In this document: positions 9,133-18,700 of the stretch, one piece after another
Layout of the letters: each line of letters begins with the position of its first letter
Position numbering within the stretch: position 1 is the stretch's first letter
Source: Whalleya microplaca
Lineage: Eukaryota > Ascomycota > Sordariomycetes > Xylariales > Xylariaceae
Length of the DNA stretch: 64,000 nucleotides
Direction: 5' to 3'
NCBI GenBank assembly: GCA_022497155.1
Contig: MU385713.1
Location: 1,054,001-1,118,000 of the forward strand
Position numbers and translations under genes: made by a program
The notes under the pieces: generated by a model
Seen by the model: only the letters and a program-made list of their open reading frames with translations
The model's database searches: none
Told to the model about the DNA's origin: nothing

Positions 9133-9295
9133 AGAGGTTAGGATATGGAGGTCGCTAGTACCAATGAGGGCATTAGGCTTTCCACTAAAGCCGAGGTATA
9201 TAATACATAAGGCTAGGGGTATAAGAGATAATATAGGAGGCAGGAAATCCATCCTCCGGCAGACTAACTATTCCCATCAGTGATAATAATTTTAT

Positions 9296-12200
9296 TTAAT
9301 TAATTAAAGTAATTATAACAGCACCTAAATGATCATTACACACACTATAATTATGATAATGATCCTTAAGGAATTTTTCAAATGCGTCCTGTTCCATATC
9401 GGGAGATTTATACATCCTAACTTTAAAAGGAATATATTTAAGGATTTCTTCCACGCTCTCCTGGTACCGGGGGCTCTGCCATCCACTCAGTTCGTTCGAT
9501 GTGTTATGTGTATCATCCGACTCGATCTCGCTAAATATAAGGTCCGGGTAATCGCTGCATGACTTGCTTGTAGGGCTGGGTACTTCATTCGTCCTTTCTC
9601 CTACAAGTTGCCCAGGGCTGCCTAAATCCCAAGACTCCCACCAAACAGTGAGTTCATAGGCTTCATCTACATCATATTGGTTGACTAGATCGTGGGAGAA
9701 GGCACCGAAAGCCGATATCTGGAATGAAGTCCAGTCTGGGGCATCGGAGGTTTTGGGTATCTGCTTTGACATGGCATCTGGTTTGGCTAGTCTTATGGGC
9801 CCGTGCCGAAAGGCAGGGACCGTGAGGGTATACGATGTCGACTGCAAAAAGAAGTATATCGAGTGTAAGTCGCCATCCAAAGAACTTTCTGCTTCATGTG
9901 TCTTGGAAGTCATTTCAGGGATAGTCGGTAAGCACGCGGGACGTTTGAGTTTACGTCTAGGTTGCTTCGGTCTTCTCCTGCCCTGGGCCGAAAGGCTATA
10001 ACCGTTGAGAGTCTTGGTTGAATTGTCTTGGTGGGCCTGGGATAATAGCCTCTGCGATCTGTATTGTTCCACATGACCGGGTGTCACGATCTCATCGATC
10101 TCAGTCTTATTGAATAGTTTCGCGCTGAAAAGTTCCGAAACATTTTCTCGTAGGGGCCATCTTGATTTACGTCCTACCGCCACCTGTTTTATGATGTCGG
10201 TTGAAGTTGGCATCGAAGTTCTGGGTACTCCTATCCTTATCCTGGAGAGTGGATGGTCCTGCTCTTGTGGATGTAAAGATGAGGCTATCATAGTTGGCTG
10301 AGGCATTTTCCGCGGTGCACTCAAGGGCCATTCCAGACCGGGTGACATATCGGTTCTATAGAACTTCCCAGACTCTGATTCAGAACACAGCCCTATTACC
10401 TCTATAGAAGGACAGCTTGATGTTATATTCGATAAGAGATGGTTTGCAGTGATCATGAAGGCATATGGCTCTGTCGTCGAAACTGCAAGGATCATTCCGC
10501 AGAGGGCAGCTCCTTTGACAACCCATAATCCAGAAGTCCCTTGGGCTATTATCATATCATAATAAGTAACCGACTCCGAGAGGCCAGAAGGATTCTTACC
10601 TAATATATTTTCAGTCCTTATTTTGCGTAATGTGAACATTTCTCCACCCAAGACGAGACACGAAGAGCCAGGAAGAAGTAGCCCTCTCAGTAGAGTTTGT
10701 GGTCCACAGATAATTTCAACAGGTCCTTCGTTGAGCTGGTCATTGACCTCATGTGTTGTAACACGAATTACCTCGTTAGTCAGAGCTCCCCTGCGACAAT
10801 AAGTATTAGAAAACTGTGGCGCGATTGAACTTTTGAGGTGCCCCAGTCGGAGCATGGCGTGGTCCATCTGCGAGGGTAGGTCGGTATGAAGTCGTGCTTG
10901 GCCTTGGTGTTGACTGTCACCGACTGTCATTGATGCTCCAAGAAAGCTAAACACTCCCTCAAAGCTTACATTTCTCCAACACGACACCAGACTGGAATCT
11001 CGAAATCCCGCTCGATCTTTTGATAAGTCGGACTTAACGAATGGATTCTCTAGGTAATTCAAACCTTGCCCCTTGTAATAATCGCCGTCTTCGTCATCGC
11101 TATCTTCATCATCAGAGATATCGATCGTATCTTCTGTGCTACTGTCGAGATAATCTTCGCAGCTCCATAGCCAGCTGGTAATGGCAGCAGCGACTCTGTC
11201 ATGCCACCATTGATGATTAAGCATTCCGTGTGCAGTTGAAATACCAAACTGAGATGAAGTGAGGGTCTCCGTGGCCGACAGAAGACCTCCGATGCGGCTA
11301 AAGTGATGTGAATAGGCACTGCCGTCTTTGATTGTAGCACAACAGAGAAGACCACATGCTGACAAATTCGCGGATGGTTCCTCCACGTTAATATAAAGAG
11401 TAATGCCCTCAGCTACTTGGATTCCATGCGTGAGATCCAAGGCATCAATATCGATATGTTCTTCTTTGGTAGATAATTGAGGAACACTGTCGTGGTGGAT
11501 TTCCACTGGTAGCGTGATCCAAGTAATCCCTTCCATTGCAGCTCGAATGTCTCTGCACGCCCAACGGCTGCCACAGATAACCCAGATAGTAGGCTTGAGA
11601 GTTACTATCTGAGTTGGACGTGTCGAACGGCCTGACCACCGGAGTTCAAACGTGATATCATACTCGTGCGGTCCCGAGTGAGAATGAGACGTGCTCCTTC
11701 TTCGTTGAGCTTCTCGATCAATACCTTTACGGTATATCTGCATTACGACCTCGCGCAGATCAGTTTCCAGGCGCTTGAAATCTGTTGTCTCCCATTGTTC
11801 CAATATATGAGGTGGAAGGTTGACTTCATCCTGCGCAAGGTAGACGAAACTGTCTTTGAGTCTCCGAAAGAGCCGTACACGCAACCCGTTCACGTCACAT
11901 CTTAAAGCAGGTGACATAGAAACATCCGATATCGAAGTTGCAACGCTGTTCAAGCTGAACAGTGACGGAGCTGACACTCTGCTGTTGCTGGAAGTCGAAG
12001 CAAGAGATCCTCGAGTGCCTACCTGTGTTAGGGAACGCTGGCTAGGTATAGATCCATTATGGACAAATCTGGAATCCGAAATGGACTCGTTGGCTCCTGC
12101 TGGAGTACATTGACTTGCTTCAGCTGAGCTGTTAGCCAACGGATCGCCGTCGCAAGGCACTGGATCTTCCGGCTGCGGAATCGGTTGCTTCTGACCCCGC

Positions 12201-12382
12201 CATATGTCTAGTCGCCGTTGAATGTTCTGTTTCCAAGAATGATCTTGTGATGGGTTATCCGTAGAGACAGTTGCCAATGCGATTCTATTGACGGTTGAAT
12301 GAGAGCCATTATCTTCTGTGGCATCCTGTCTACTTCCATCTGGCCTTGTCAACGCCGTGATTCTTCGTGCAATTCTATGCAT
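9296..12382 (-). CDS. Large uncharacterised protein with a trypsin-like serine protease core
   Basis: Single-exon frame of 1,028 residues from ATG 12382; the open frame extends four codons upstream without ATG. The first about 150 residues are Ser/Thr-rich and probably disordered. A trypsin-like arrangement is visible: FGISTAHGML gives His385, MDHAMLRLG gives Asp507, and QGTSGLWVVKG gives Ser617, followed by a Gly/hydrophobic stretch and TTEPYAFMITANHLLSNI. That ordering and the TAHG / DxAL / GxSG text match the chymotrypsin fold as found in fungal proteins with GDSG-type domains, with Thr in place of the usual Asp before the catalytic Ser. A long acidic insert (about residues 410-440, DISDDEDSDDEDGDYY) separates His and Asp. 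A basic patch (GRRRPKQPRRKLKR) could be a nuclear signal. No secretion signal is seen, so it is probably intracellular. Activity is inferred. Confidence 0.75.
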   Translation of the reverse strand: MHRIARRITALTRPDGSRQDATEDNGSHSTVNRIALATVSTDNPSQDHSWKQNIQRRLDIWRGQKQPIPQPEDPVPCDGDPLANSSAEASQCTPAGANESISDSRFVHNGSIPSQRSLTQVGTRGSLASTSSNSRVSAPSLFSLNSVATSISDVSMSPALRCDVNGLRVRLFRRLKDSFVYLAQDEVNLPPHILEQWETTDFKRLETDLREVVMQIYRKGIDREAQRRRSTSHSHSGPHEYDITFELRWSGRSTRPTQIVTLKPTIWVICGSRWACRDIRAAMEGITWITLPVEIHHDSVPQLSTKEEHIDIDALDLTHGIQVAEGITLYINVEEPSANLSACGLLCCATIKDGSAYSHHFSRIGGLLSATETLTSSQFGISTAHGMLNHQWWHDRVAAAITSWLWSCEDYLDSSTEDTIDISDDEDSDDEDGDYYKGQGLNYLENPFVKSDLSKDRAGFRDSSLVSCWRNVSFEGVFSFLGASMTVGDSQHQGQARLHTDLPSQMDHAMLRLGHLKSSIAPQFSNTYCRRGALTNEVIRVTTHEVNDQLNEGPVEIICGPQTLLRGLLLPGSSCLVLGGEMFTLRKIRTENILGKNPSGLSESVTYYDMIIAQGTSGLWVVKGAALCGMILAVSTTEPYAFMITANHLLSNITSSCPSIEVIGLCSESESGKFYRTDMSPGLEWPLSAPRKMPQPTMIASSLHPQEQDHPLSRIRIGVPRTSMPTSTDIIKQVAVGRKSRWPLRENVSELFSAKLFNKTEIDEIVTPGHVEQYRSQRLLSQAHQDNSTKTLNGYSLSAQGRRRPKQPRRKLKRPACLPTIPEMTSKTHEAESSLDGDLHSIYFFLQSTSYTLTVPAFRHGPIRLAKPDAMSKQIPKTSDAPDWTSFQISAFGAFSHDLVNQYDVDEAYELTVWWESWDLGSPGQLVGERTNEVPSPTSKSCSDYPDLIFSEIESDDTHNTSNELSGWQSPRYQESVEEILKYIPFKVRMYKSPDMEQDAFEKFLKDHYHNYSVCNDHLGAVIITLIN

Positions 12383-12894
12383 GGATGGCTGCACATTTGT
12401 TAATATTTATAACGGGAACATATGATACAGCTTTGCCTTAAAAAAAGCAACAGAGACGACACCAATTTCTGAGCGAAGAGCGCCATACCACCCAACCTAA
12501 GAGATCTGATCAACCACCATCATACTTCTGGCTACGAAGGGTGAGGGGAAGGAGGATACGATCCTGTTAGGTTGCAGGAGGCAGCCAGATGGCGGTGGCA
12601 ATGCGTATGCAGTGCAATGTGAACATATGCAAGACAGAGGCAATGAACACATGTGGACTTAGACCTAAACTCTTCTACATACGTTTAATTCATAGTAGAA
12701 GAGTCCTGGGTTAGGATCTTAGGTGGGTTACAATCTAGGACTTCAATGTGGTAGTAAGAATTGAGCGGATCAGCCCCAAGGATGCCGAAATGATTGGCAG
12801 TGTGATAAACAGCTTATGCAGAGTAGTAGGTTAGTGGTGACATTCATCCCTGTTATTTCTTCACCGAAAAGCATTGGTCTAGAGTGCTTATCTT
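12383..12894. other. Divergent promoter region
   Basis: About 510 bp between the start codons of the protease-like gene (minus) and the tail-anchored protein gene (plus). No clear paired TATA boxes; a short inverted match, ACTCTTCTAC (12669) and GTAGAAGAGT (12694), flanks 12669-12703. Shared control of the two genes is possible. Confidence 0.5.
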
Positions 12895-14076
12895 ATGCAA
12901 CTTTTCTCTCAACGGCCTGCCCGAAACGGCGCTGTATGGAATAACTGGAACTCGACCTTTCCGCTTAACGTCTATCTTCAATCAATCCAAGATCTAATCA
13001 TGAAGAAAGAAGACCTTATACAGATTTGCCATCACATTTGGCCTTACTTAACTAAAGAGGAGTTTCTACACCATAATTATACCAGCGTGTTCGAGTATTT
13101 CACGGAAAATGGGCGGACAGCCCCAATCCGGCGGAATTCGTTGGACAGCATTGGCATCTCGGAAGTCATTTCTATCATTGGCCAACTTACCACTGTCGAT
13201 AATGCATTAGCGTCAAGAGCAAATGCCATCACTTGTGCGAGACTAAAATTGCCCGATTCCATGTCTGAATCAACTGTTCTTGGATGTTTAGACATGGCAT
13301 TGCGTATGATACTGACACTAAATATTCGGCCAATCTCACATTTGAGAGACCTCTCTACTTCTCCAATGCCTCCAACGATAATTTACTGGAGACCGGACTT
13401 GAGTCTTCATGACGCAATTGAGGCGCATTTCATTGAAAACACCCAAGTCACAAGGAGCATGACAACCGGCAGAATCGACCCATCAATATCATTACCTTAT
13501 CTCTGTACATATAGGGGATTTAGGATCTTCTGGACATCTAATCTTGCTGAGCATCTATCTATCAGCTGGAATTCCAAGATTATCACGGTCTACGAGCACA
13601 AGATATTCCTGTGGAATCATCTTAGAGACACTAAGCGAACGGTTATCCCGCGTCCAATTCTCGAAGAGGCCATTGACACCCTGAATCTCCTTTTCCCTCT
13701 CAATGATCCTCTCACAAAAACATATTTAACCCAGAATGGGAAAACATTCTCAGGGCTGGGGTATTGCACAAGGCCCAGGGATCGGTCCTTGGAATTGGGG
13801 AAATTCAACTTTTGGAGGGACAGAATTGCAGACCTCGTGGGGATTATGAATGAGCAACCGCGTGGACTGAGACAACTTGCCCTGGAAAGAAACGGGAGGA
13901 ATATGATGCCCTTTGTGACTTTCTGGGTTGCGACCGCGGTGGCTATCCTTACCATCTTAAATCTCCCATTCGCTATCGTCTCAATGCGCTATGCAATGCT
14001 ACAATATGATCTCGCTCTGGCACAAGCCTGCTCAGATCCTGGCGCGCAGAATACTCTACCTCAGTTCTGTGGCTAG
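12895..14076 (+). CDS. Uncharacterised fungal protein with a C-terminal membrane anchor
   Basis: Single exon, 393 residues, ATG 12895, stop TAG. The first about 340 residues are soluble, mixed alpha-helical text without recognised catalytic motifs. A hydrophobic segment near the end (FVTFWVATAVAILTILNLPF, about residues 341-360) looks like a tail anchor or single membrane span. The text before it, LEEAIDTLNLLFPLNDPLT followed by WRDRIADLVGIMNEQPRGLR, resembles a widespread family of uncharacterised, lineage-expanded filamentous-fungal proteins with a C-terminal anchor. No function is known to me. It is divergently paired with the protease-like gene, 512 bp away. Confidence 0.7.
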   Translation: MQLFSQRPARNGAVWNNWNSTFPLNVYLQSIQDLIMKKEDLIQICHHIWPYLTKEEFLHHNYTSVFEYFTENGRTAPIRRNSLDSIGISEVISIIGQLTTVDNALASRANAITCARLKLPDSMSESTVLGCLDMALRMILTLNIRPISHLRDLSTSPMPPTIIYWRPDLSLHDAIEAHFIENTQVTRSMTTGRIDPSISLPYLCTYRGFRIFWTSNLAEHLSISWNSKIITVYEHKIFLWNHLRDTKRTVIPRPILEEAIDTLNLLFPLNDPLTKTYLTQNGKTFSGLGYCTRPRDRSLELGKFNFWRDRIADLVGIMNEQPRGLRQLALERNGRNMMPFVTFWVATAVAILTILNLPFAIVSMRYAMLQYDLALAQACSDPGAQNTLPQFCG

Positions 14077-15717
14077 GGGCAAACCGTTGGGGAACAGCTG
14101 AACGCTAAAGACATGAGCATGGGTTACAGCGATATGGTGCATTATGAAGCTTAATATACAGTGGGAAATCGGTATAACGAGAATCCAAGAGCTACTCTGG
14201 ATAAACTATAAGTCCACTTAACATGAAAGTTAACGTGCCAGCGGCTGCGTTCATTATTCCACCAGATATAGGCGCGTCGACAAATTGACTTTAACCAGCA
14301 TTTAGAACCAATTTAACAACCTCGAGAGAAAATGAAGGATCGATAGTCGAGCAATCGATATACATCTTTTTTTTCTTCGGTAGATCTGGCGTCAGAATAT
14401 CGGCGTATACGCTTTCTACGCATGACGGCTCTGGTAACACTGTTATTATAGTATCCTAATTAAGCCTCAGTGGACAACTATATCACAGTATTTGCTATGG
14501 CTATTTCGCCTCCTCACGCCCAAGGGCGTTCCGCTTTAACTAGTAACATATCCTGGTAATATAAAATATCAGTGGAGTATTACAGTGACTTATTGTCAGC
14601 ATAACATAATGTGTAAGTCGAAGTACCATTGCTTCGCACTGTCACATATGTAAAACAACAATATATATGCTTATCGAATCTACCTTGATCCAGTAGTATT
14701 TAAGATGGCAGCGGGAGTATATCTGATTTTTTATTTTACTAGGGTCTTTTACTACTTAAAGCGCAACGCCCTTGGGTGTGAGGAGGCGAATTAGCCATAG
14801 CAAGTATACCAGACTTAAGTAGCTATGAGTTTGCCATAAAAAAATCGGATTCTGATTCACAATAATGCCAAGATCTGGTATCTATCAGAAAAAAAGCGAA
14901 CCAACAGGGCATGGACAATGATTTGTGACAACCACCGAATTGATAGGACCGGGAAGCCCTACCTTGAGACTAGATGTTCTACCTAGTGATTGTATAGCAG
15001 CTAAGTGGTTAATACGGCACTCTTAGTTTTCGCAAAACTGACTTCAAGCTTCAAAGATCTAAAAATGAAGTCGCTCTAGTCTACAAGATTAAGCAGTATT
15101 CAATACATGTAGCCTAGATATTTTGACCCATATTGCAATTACATCAAGAGGGACCTTGAGACAACTAAACCTACATACAGTTAGAAGTACGTACTCCAAT
15201 ATAAGGTGGGGTGGTACTATCGATTAGGTAGTGGCCCAAGCTCCCGTTGCTATGGCAGCGACGGGTGACGTTGCAAGCTGCCACCGGATTGGCTGATTGG
15301 GCCGTTGCTGCTTTTGTTTGTCTACACAACTGGGGATCATATCCATTATCCCACCTTGGCTGCTTGGTTGACTACCTATCTACCATACTAAGTAGAGCTT
15401 GGGGACCACACTGATCCTCTTTGTTTCATTTACAAGACCACACATCCAAACTTCATTTCTGTCATATCGATTGACATCAATTCTTTGATACCCGTTCGGG
15501 AGGCTTGCGCCCGCCCATGCTTTATTGATTGTTGAAGCCCACATTGTACCGTCTTTTCAGAGACACCGCATTCCATCCACCATACATGACCTATGACGAT
15601 GCCATCGGTCGAGCGTGAAGCCCCGGGAGACCGGCATCTAAGACATCACCATTCTTCCTCCATTGGAGCAATCGTGCCCATGTATGTTTTCTCTCCTCCT
15701 GCCATCCCCGCCCGTCA
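14077..15717. other. Spacer with a MITE and the upstream region of the coiled-coil gene
   Basis: 1.6 kb with no supportable gene. It contains the miniature element 14491-14804. From about 15.3 kb the sequence becomes CT-rich, as expected of a 5' leader ahead of the ATG at 15718. Nothing else was recognised. Confidence 0.65.
14491..14804. mobile_element. Second MITE family: 314-bp foldback element with TA target duplication
   Basis: The left end (TTTGCTATGGCTATTTCGCC at 14491, continuing TCCTCACGCCCAAGGGCGTT) matches the reverse complement of the right end, which finishes GCCATAGCAAG at 14804. The inverted repeats extend about 55-75 bp with scattered mismatches, mostly transitions. TA flanks both sides (14489-14490, 14805-14806). 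The interior is AT-rich and non-coding. A truncated relative lies at 4917-4948, so the family has at least two copies in this window. Confidence 0.8.
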
Positions 15718-18700
15718 ATGGCCATGTTCCGTCGACTGACAAAAGCTGCTAGGTGGGATAGCTCCGACCCAGAGCGGGCTCCTCCTCCGTTGCCCTTGAA
15801 TCCACAATCGCCTGTGAGCACCTCTAGAAGCGGCACATCTCTGGCTATTCAAAACGCCCATGCCGCCTTGACCGAGAAGGCGCGCGAGCGCGACACCGCG
15901 CTGGTCCCGGCCCTCGCAAAACGCATGACCGAATCTTCACCCGAGCGAAGCATTGTACCGAGAGGGAGTCCCCACAAGCGGATGCAATCTCTTCAGCCGG
16001 GCACTGTACGAGACATGAGCCTCATGATTGAGAGTGCCCGAGATTCTCCTCCCAGCTCCACCCCCAGGGGCTCACCTGAGAAGGAGAAATTCTCGTCAAG
16101 GCCGTCAACGCCGGCTCGCAATAGGGAGCATGATAGAGACTCAAGGCCTGCCGAGAAGGAGCACACTGCCCCTCCCACACCTACGCCCATACCGGCGAGT
16201 ATAACCCCCGTTGTGCGTCCTACTGTGAGGAGGCCACAGCCTCAGAGTATACTGAGTGAGAATACACCGCCGCAATCGGCCACTATGCTTGCCTTACAGA
16301 ACATGGCTCCCTCACGAGAGGGTGAATCGCCGTTTGCAAACGTTACAAATAACTCGGCAGCAATGGGAAGGCCTTCTGCTTCTGCGGAGCATTTATCAAA
16401 TCAACTCCTGACTCTTACCAATATCGCGACTGCTCTGCAAAAAGAGATGTCTGCGCTCAGTCGACGAAGCAGAGACAATGCTACCGATTTGATGAGCTTG
16501 AAAGAGGCCACACATGCCCGAGACGAGGACATTCGGAAGAGTTTGCGTGAGTTGGCCTTGAATGTGGATACCACGCGGCATCACCGCGACACATACACGG
16601 GTGGGCTATATCTCGACAACAAGCCTCACAATTTGTCTCCTAAGCCAAAGGATTCAAGGCCTTTCTCTCTCCCCCGAATCCCATCCCCTAATAGCTTCGC
16701 CGCGTCCATTGATCGAGAGTCGGCATTGAGCACACCATCACTAATAGCTGATAACTCGCCCGCCACGATGGCACTACTAGAAAAGATTATCAGGGAGATG
16801 GGGACTAAGGAAGGTCAGGAGGCGGTCATTAGTCATCTATCTGAACTCGCTGATAAGCTGTCTGGTATGGCTTCAGCCGGGAAAATAGAGGAATTGATTC
16901 AGCACATGAAGGTGGCCAATTATGAGCACGCGATGGTCCCTACGTCCATGACCAGCCCGGATCGCTCGAGGAACTATAGTTTCTCGGATGCTCATGACAC
17001 TGCCTCGAGAGACGGAGATTGGATCCAGCATGGACCAGTAACTCAAAGGGTCGAGAAATTATTGCATGACAGGGAAAGCCGCCGGCGAGCTTCCAGTCAG
17101 CCACCCCGAGCCAACGATGCTGTCAACGATGAAATCCTTAAGATCGTCCGTTCGGTCAAGGATAGCGTTGCCCAAGGGGGTGGCATGACAGCCGAGGTTA
17201 AGGCCCTCGTCCGGGAGCTTCGTGGTGAAGTCCTCGGAATGGGTAGGGAGATTGGAAGAAAACTCGAAGACGTCCACGTCAAAGCACCTACTAAGAGCGA
17301 AAAAGGCGAAAAGAGCGAAACGACGAGCAGAGCCGAGTTGGCAAGGATAGTCGAAGAAGGCCTTGAACAGATGAAAGTCTACATGTACCAGCGCCTCAGA
17401 GAACATACGCGAGATTCGACCGAGTCAACAAAGGAAACAGTCGACTACCAGGAGATTTATAACGCAATGAGGGCAGCGCTTGCCGACTCGGAAGAGAACA
17501 AGTCCCCCAAGCCAGAGTTCTGTAGAGATGATGTTATTCAAGCTGTGAAGGAGGCTTGGGAGAATTATAAGCCCGAGATTGAGATCCAGCAGATTGGCTT
17601 AGAGCGCGACGAGGTTCTCGGTTGCCTCAAGGAAGGACTACAAGAATACGCGCCACATCAAGACACACCCCAAGGTGTGACGAGAGAAGAGGTCTATGAA
17701 GCAGTCGCTGAAGGACTGAAGAACTTTGTGCCGCCCGAAATGGAAACGCCCGCCAGTCTCTCTCGTGATGAAATCCTCGACGCCGTCCGCGAGTGTCTCG
17801 AGGAGTTCGAGTTCCCAGTTGCTCCCTCGGCCATGAATAACGATCTGACGCGGGACGACATGCTAGATGCCGTCAAGGAAGGCTTGAATTCCTTTGATTT
17901 CCACTCATCCAATAATACTGCCCTCGTACCCCTCAACAATGACAACTCAGAGATCATAGAACGTCTTCAAGATATCATACATTGCATGCGGGATGAGTTC
18001 AAGGCCGTCTCCGAAGAAGCCAAGCAGAATGTTGCTGCACACGGAAGAGACACTGAACAAGTTCTGGATGCCACCAAAGACGGCTTTGACCAGCTGCGTT
18101 CATACATGGAAGGCTATGTCGACAAAGTTTCGGGCGGCTCTGATCAGGAGGAAATCATGGCCAACCTCATGCACAACTTCGACAATTTCCGAGAGGAGCT
18201 TGCCGAGTTAGTGGCCAGGGCATCAGACGGCTCTAAGGATATGCTCAGGCAAGAGATCGAGTCCCTACGAGATGCAGTCAACTCCTCTCTTGTTCCACAT
18301 GTACCACCGCCCAGTGACAATAGGGAGGTACTCGAAGCTATCCGCGAGAGTATGGAAAGGGTGCGAGCAGAGCTTCTACGTTCTCATACTGGAACTACAG
18401 ATATCCTTGATGCTTTGCATGAAGGGTTCGGAGATATACAAGCCGGGATCGAGAAGGTCGGCGATCGCCCAGTCGACCTAACCGCTAATGACGAGATCCT
18501 CGATGCCCTTCAATCCGGTCTTGATAGTGTCCGAACTGATATCACATCTCTCCGAGAAGTTCACCAGAACGATCAGGCAGTTGTTCCCGCCAATCCTGCG
18601 GACGCTCCTAGCGACGAGATTTTGGATGCCCTCAAATCCGGCCTGGACAGCATTCGTGCTGACATTGAGTCCCTCCGGGAAAGCCACAATCAAGCAGTTC

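Larger units (their letters stand above)
8068..9295. other. AT-rich spacer with hairpins and degraded repeats
   Basis: 1.2 kb between the convergent ends of the UbiA-type gene and the protease-like gene. It contains two adjacent hairpins (8438-8482), a run of TA-rich sequence (about 8500-8650), and three copies of a GAAGCTCCGGTAGCC motif (8843-9132). The minus-strand ORF at 8989-9252 overlaps these repeats and shows no protein features. Confidence 0.65.

Noticed and set aside
8989..9252. 87-codon minus-strand ORF
   Set aside because: Overlaps the GAAGCTCCGGTAGCC repeats and AT-rich DNA; it has an apparent hydrophobic start but no further protein-like character.
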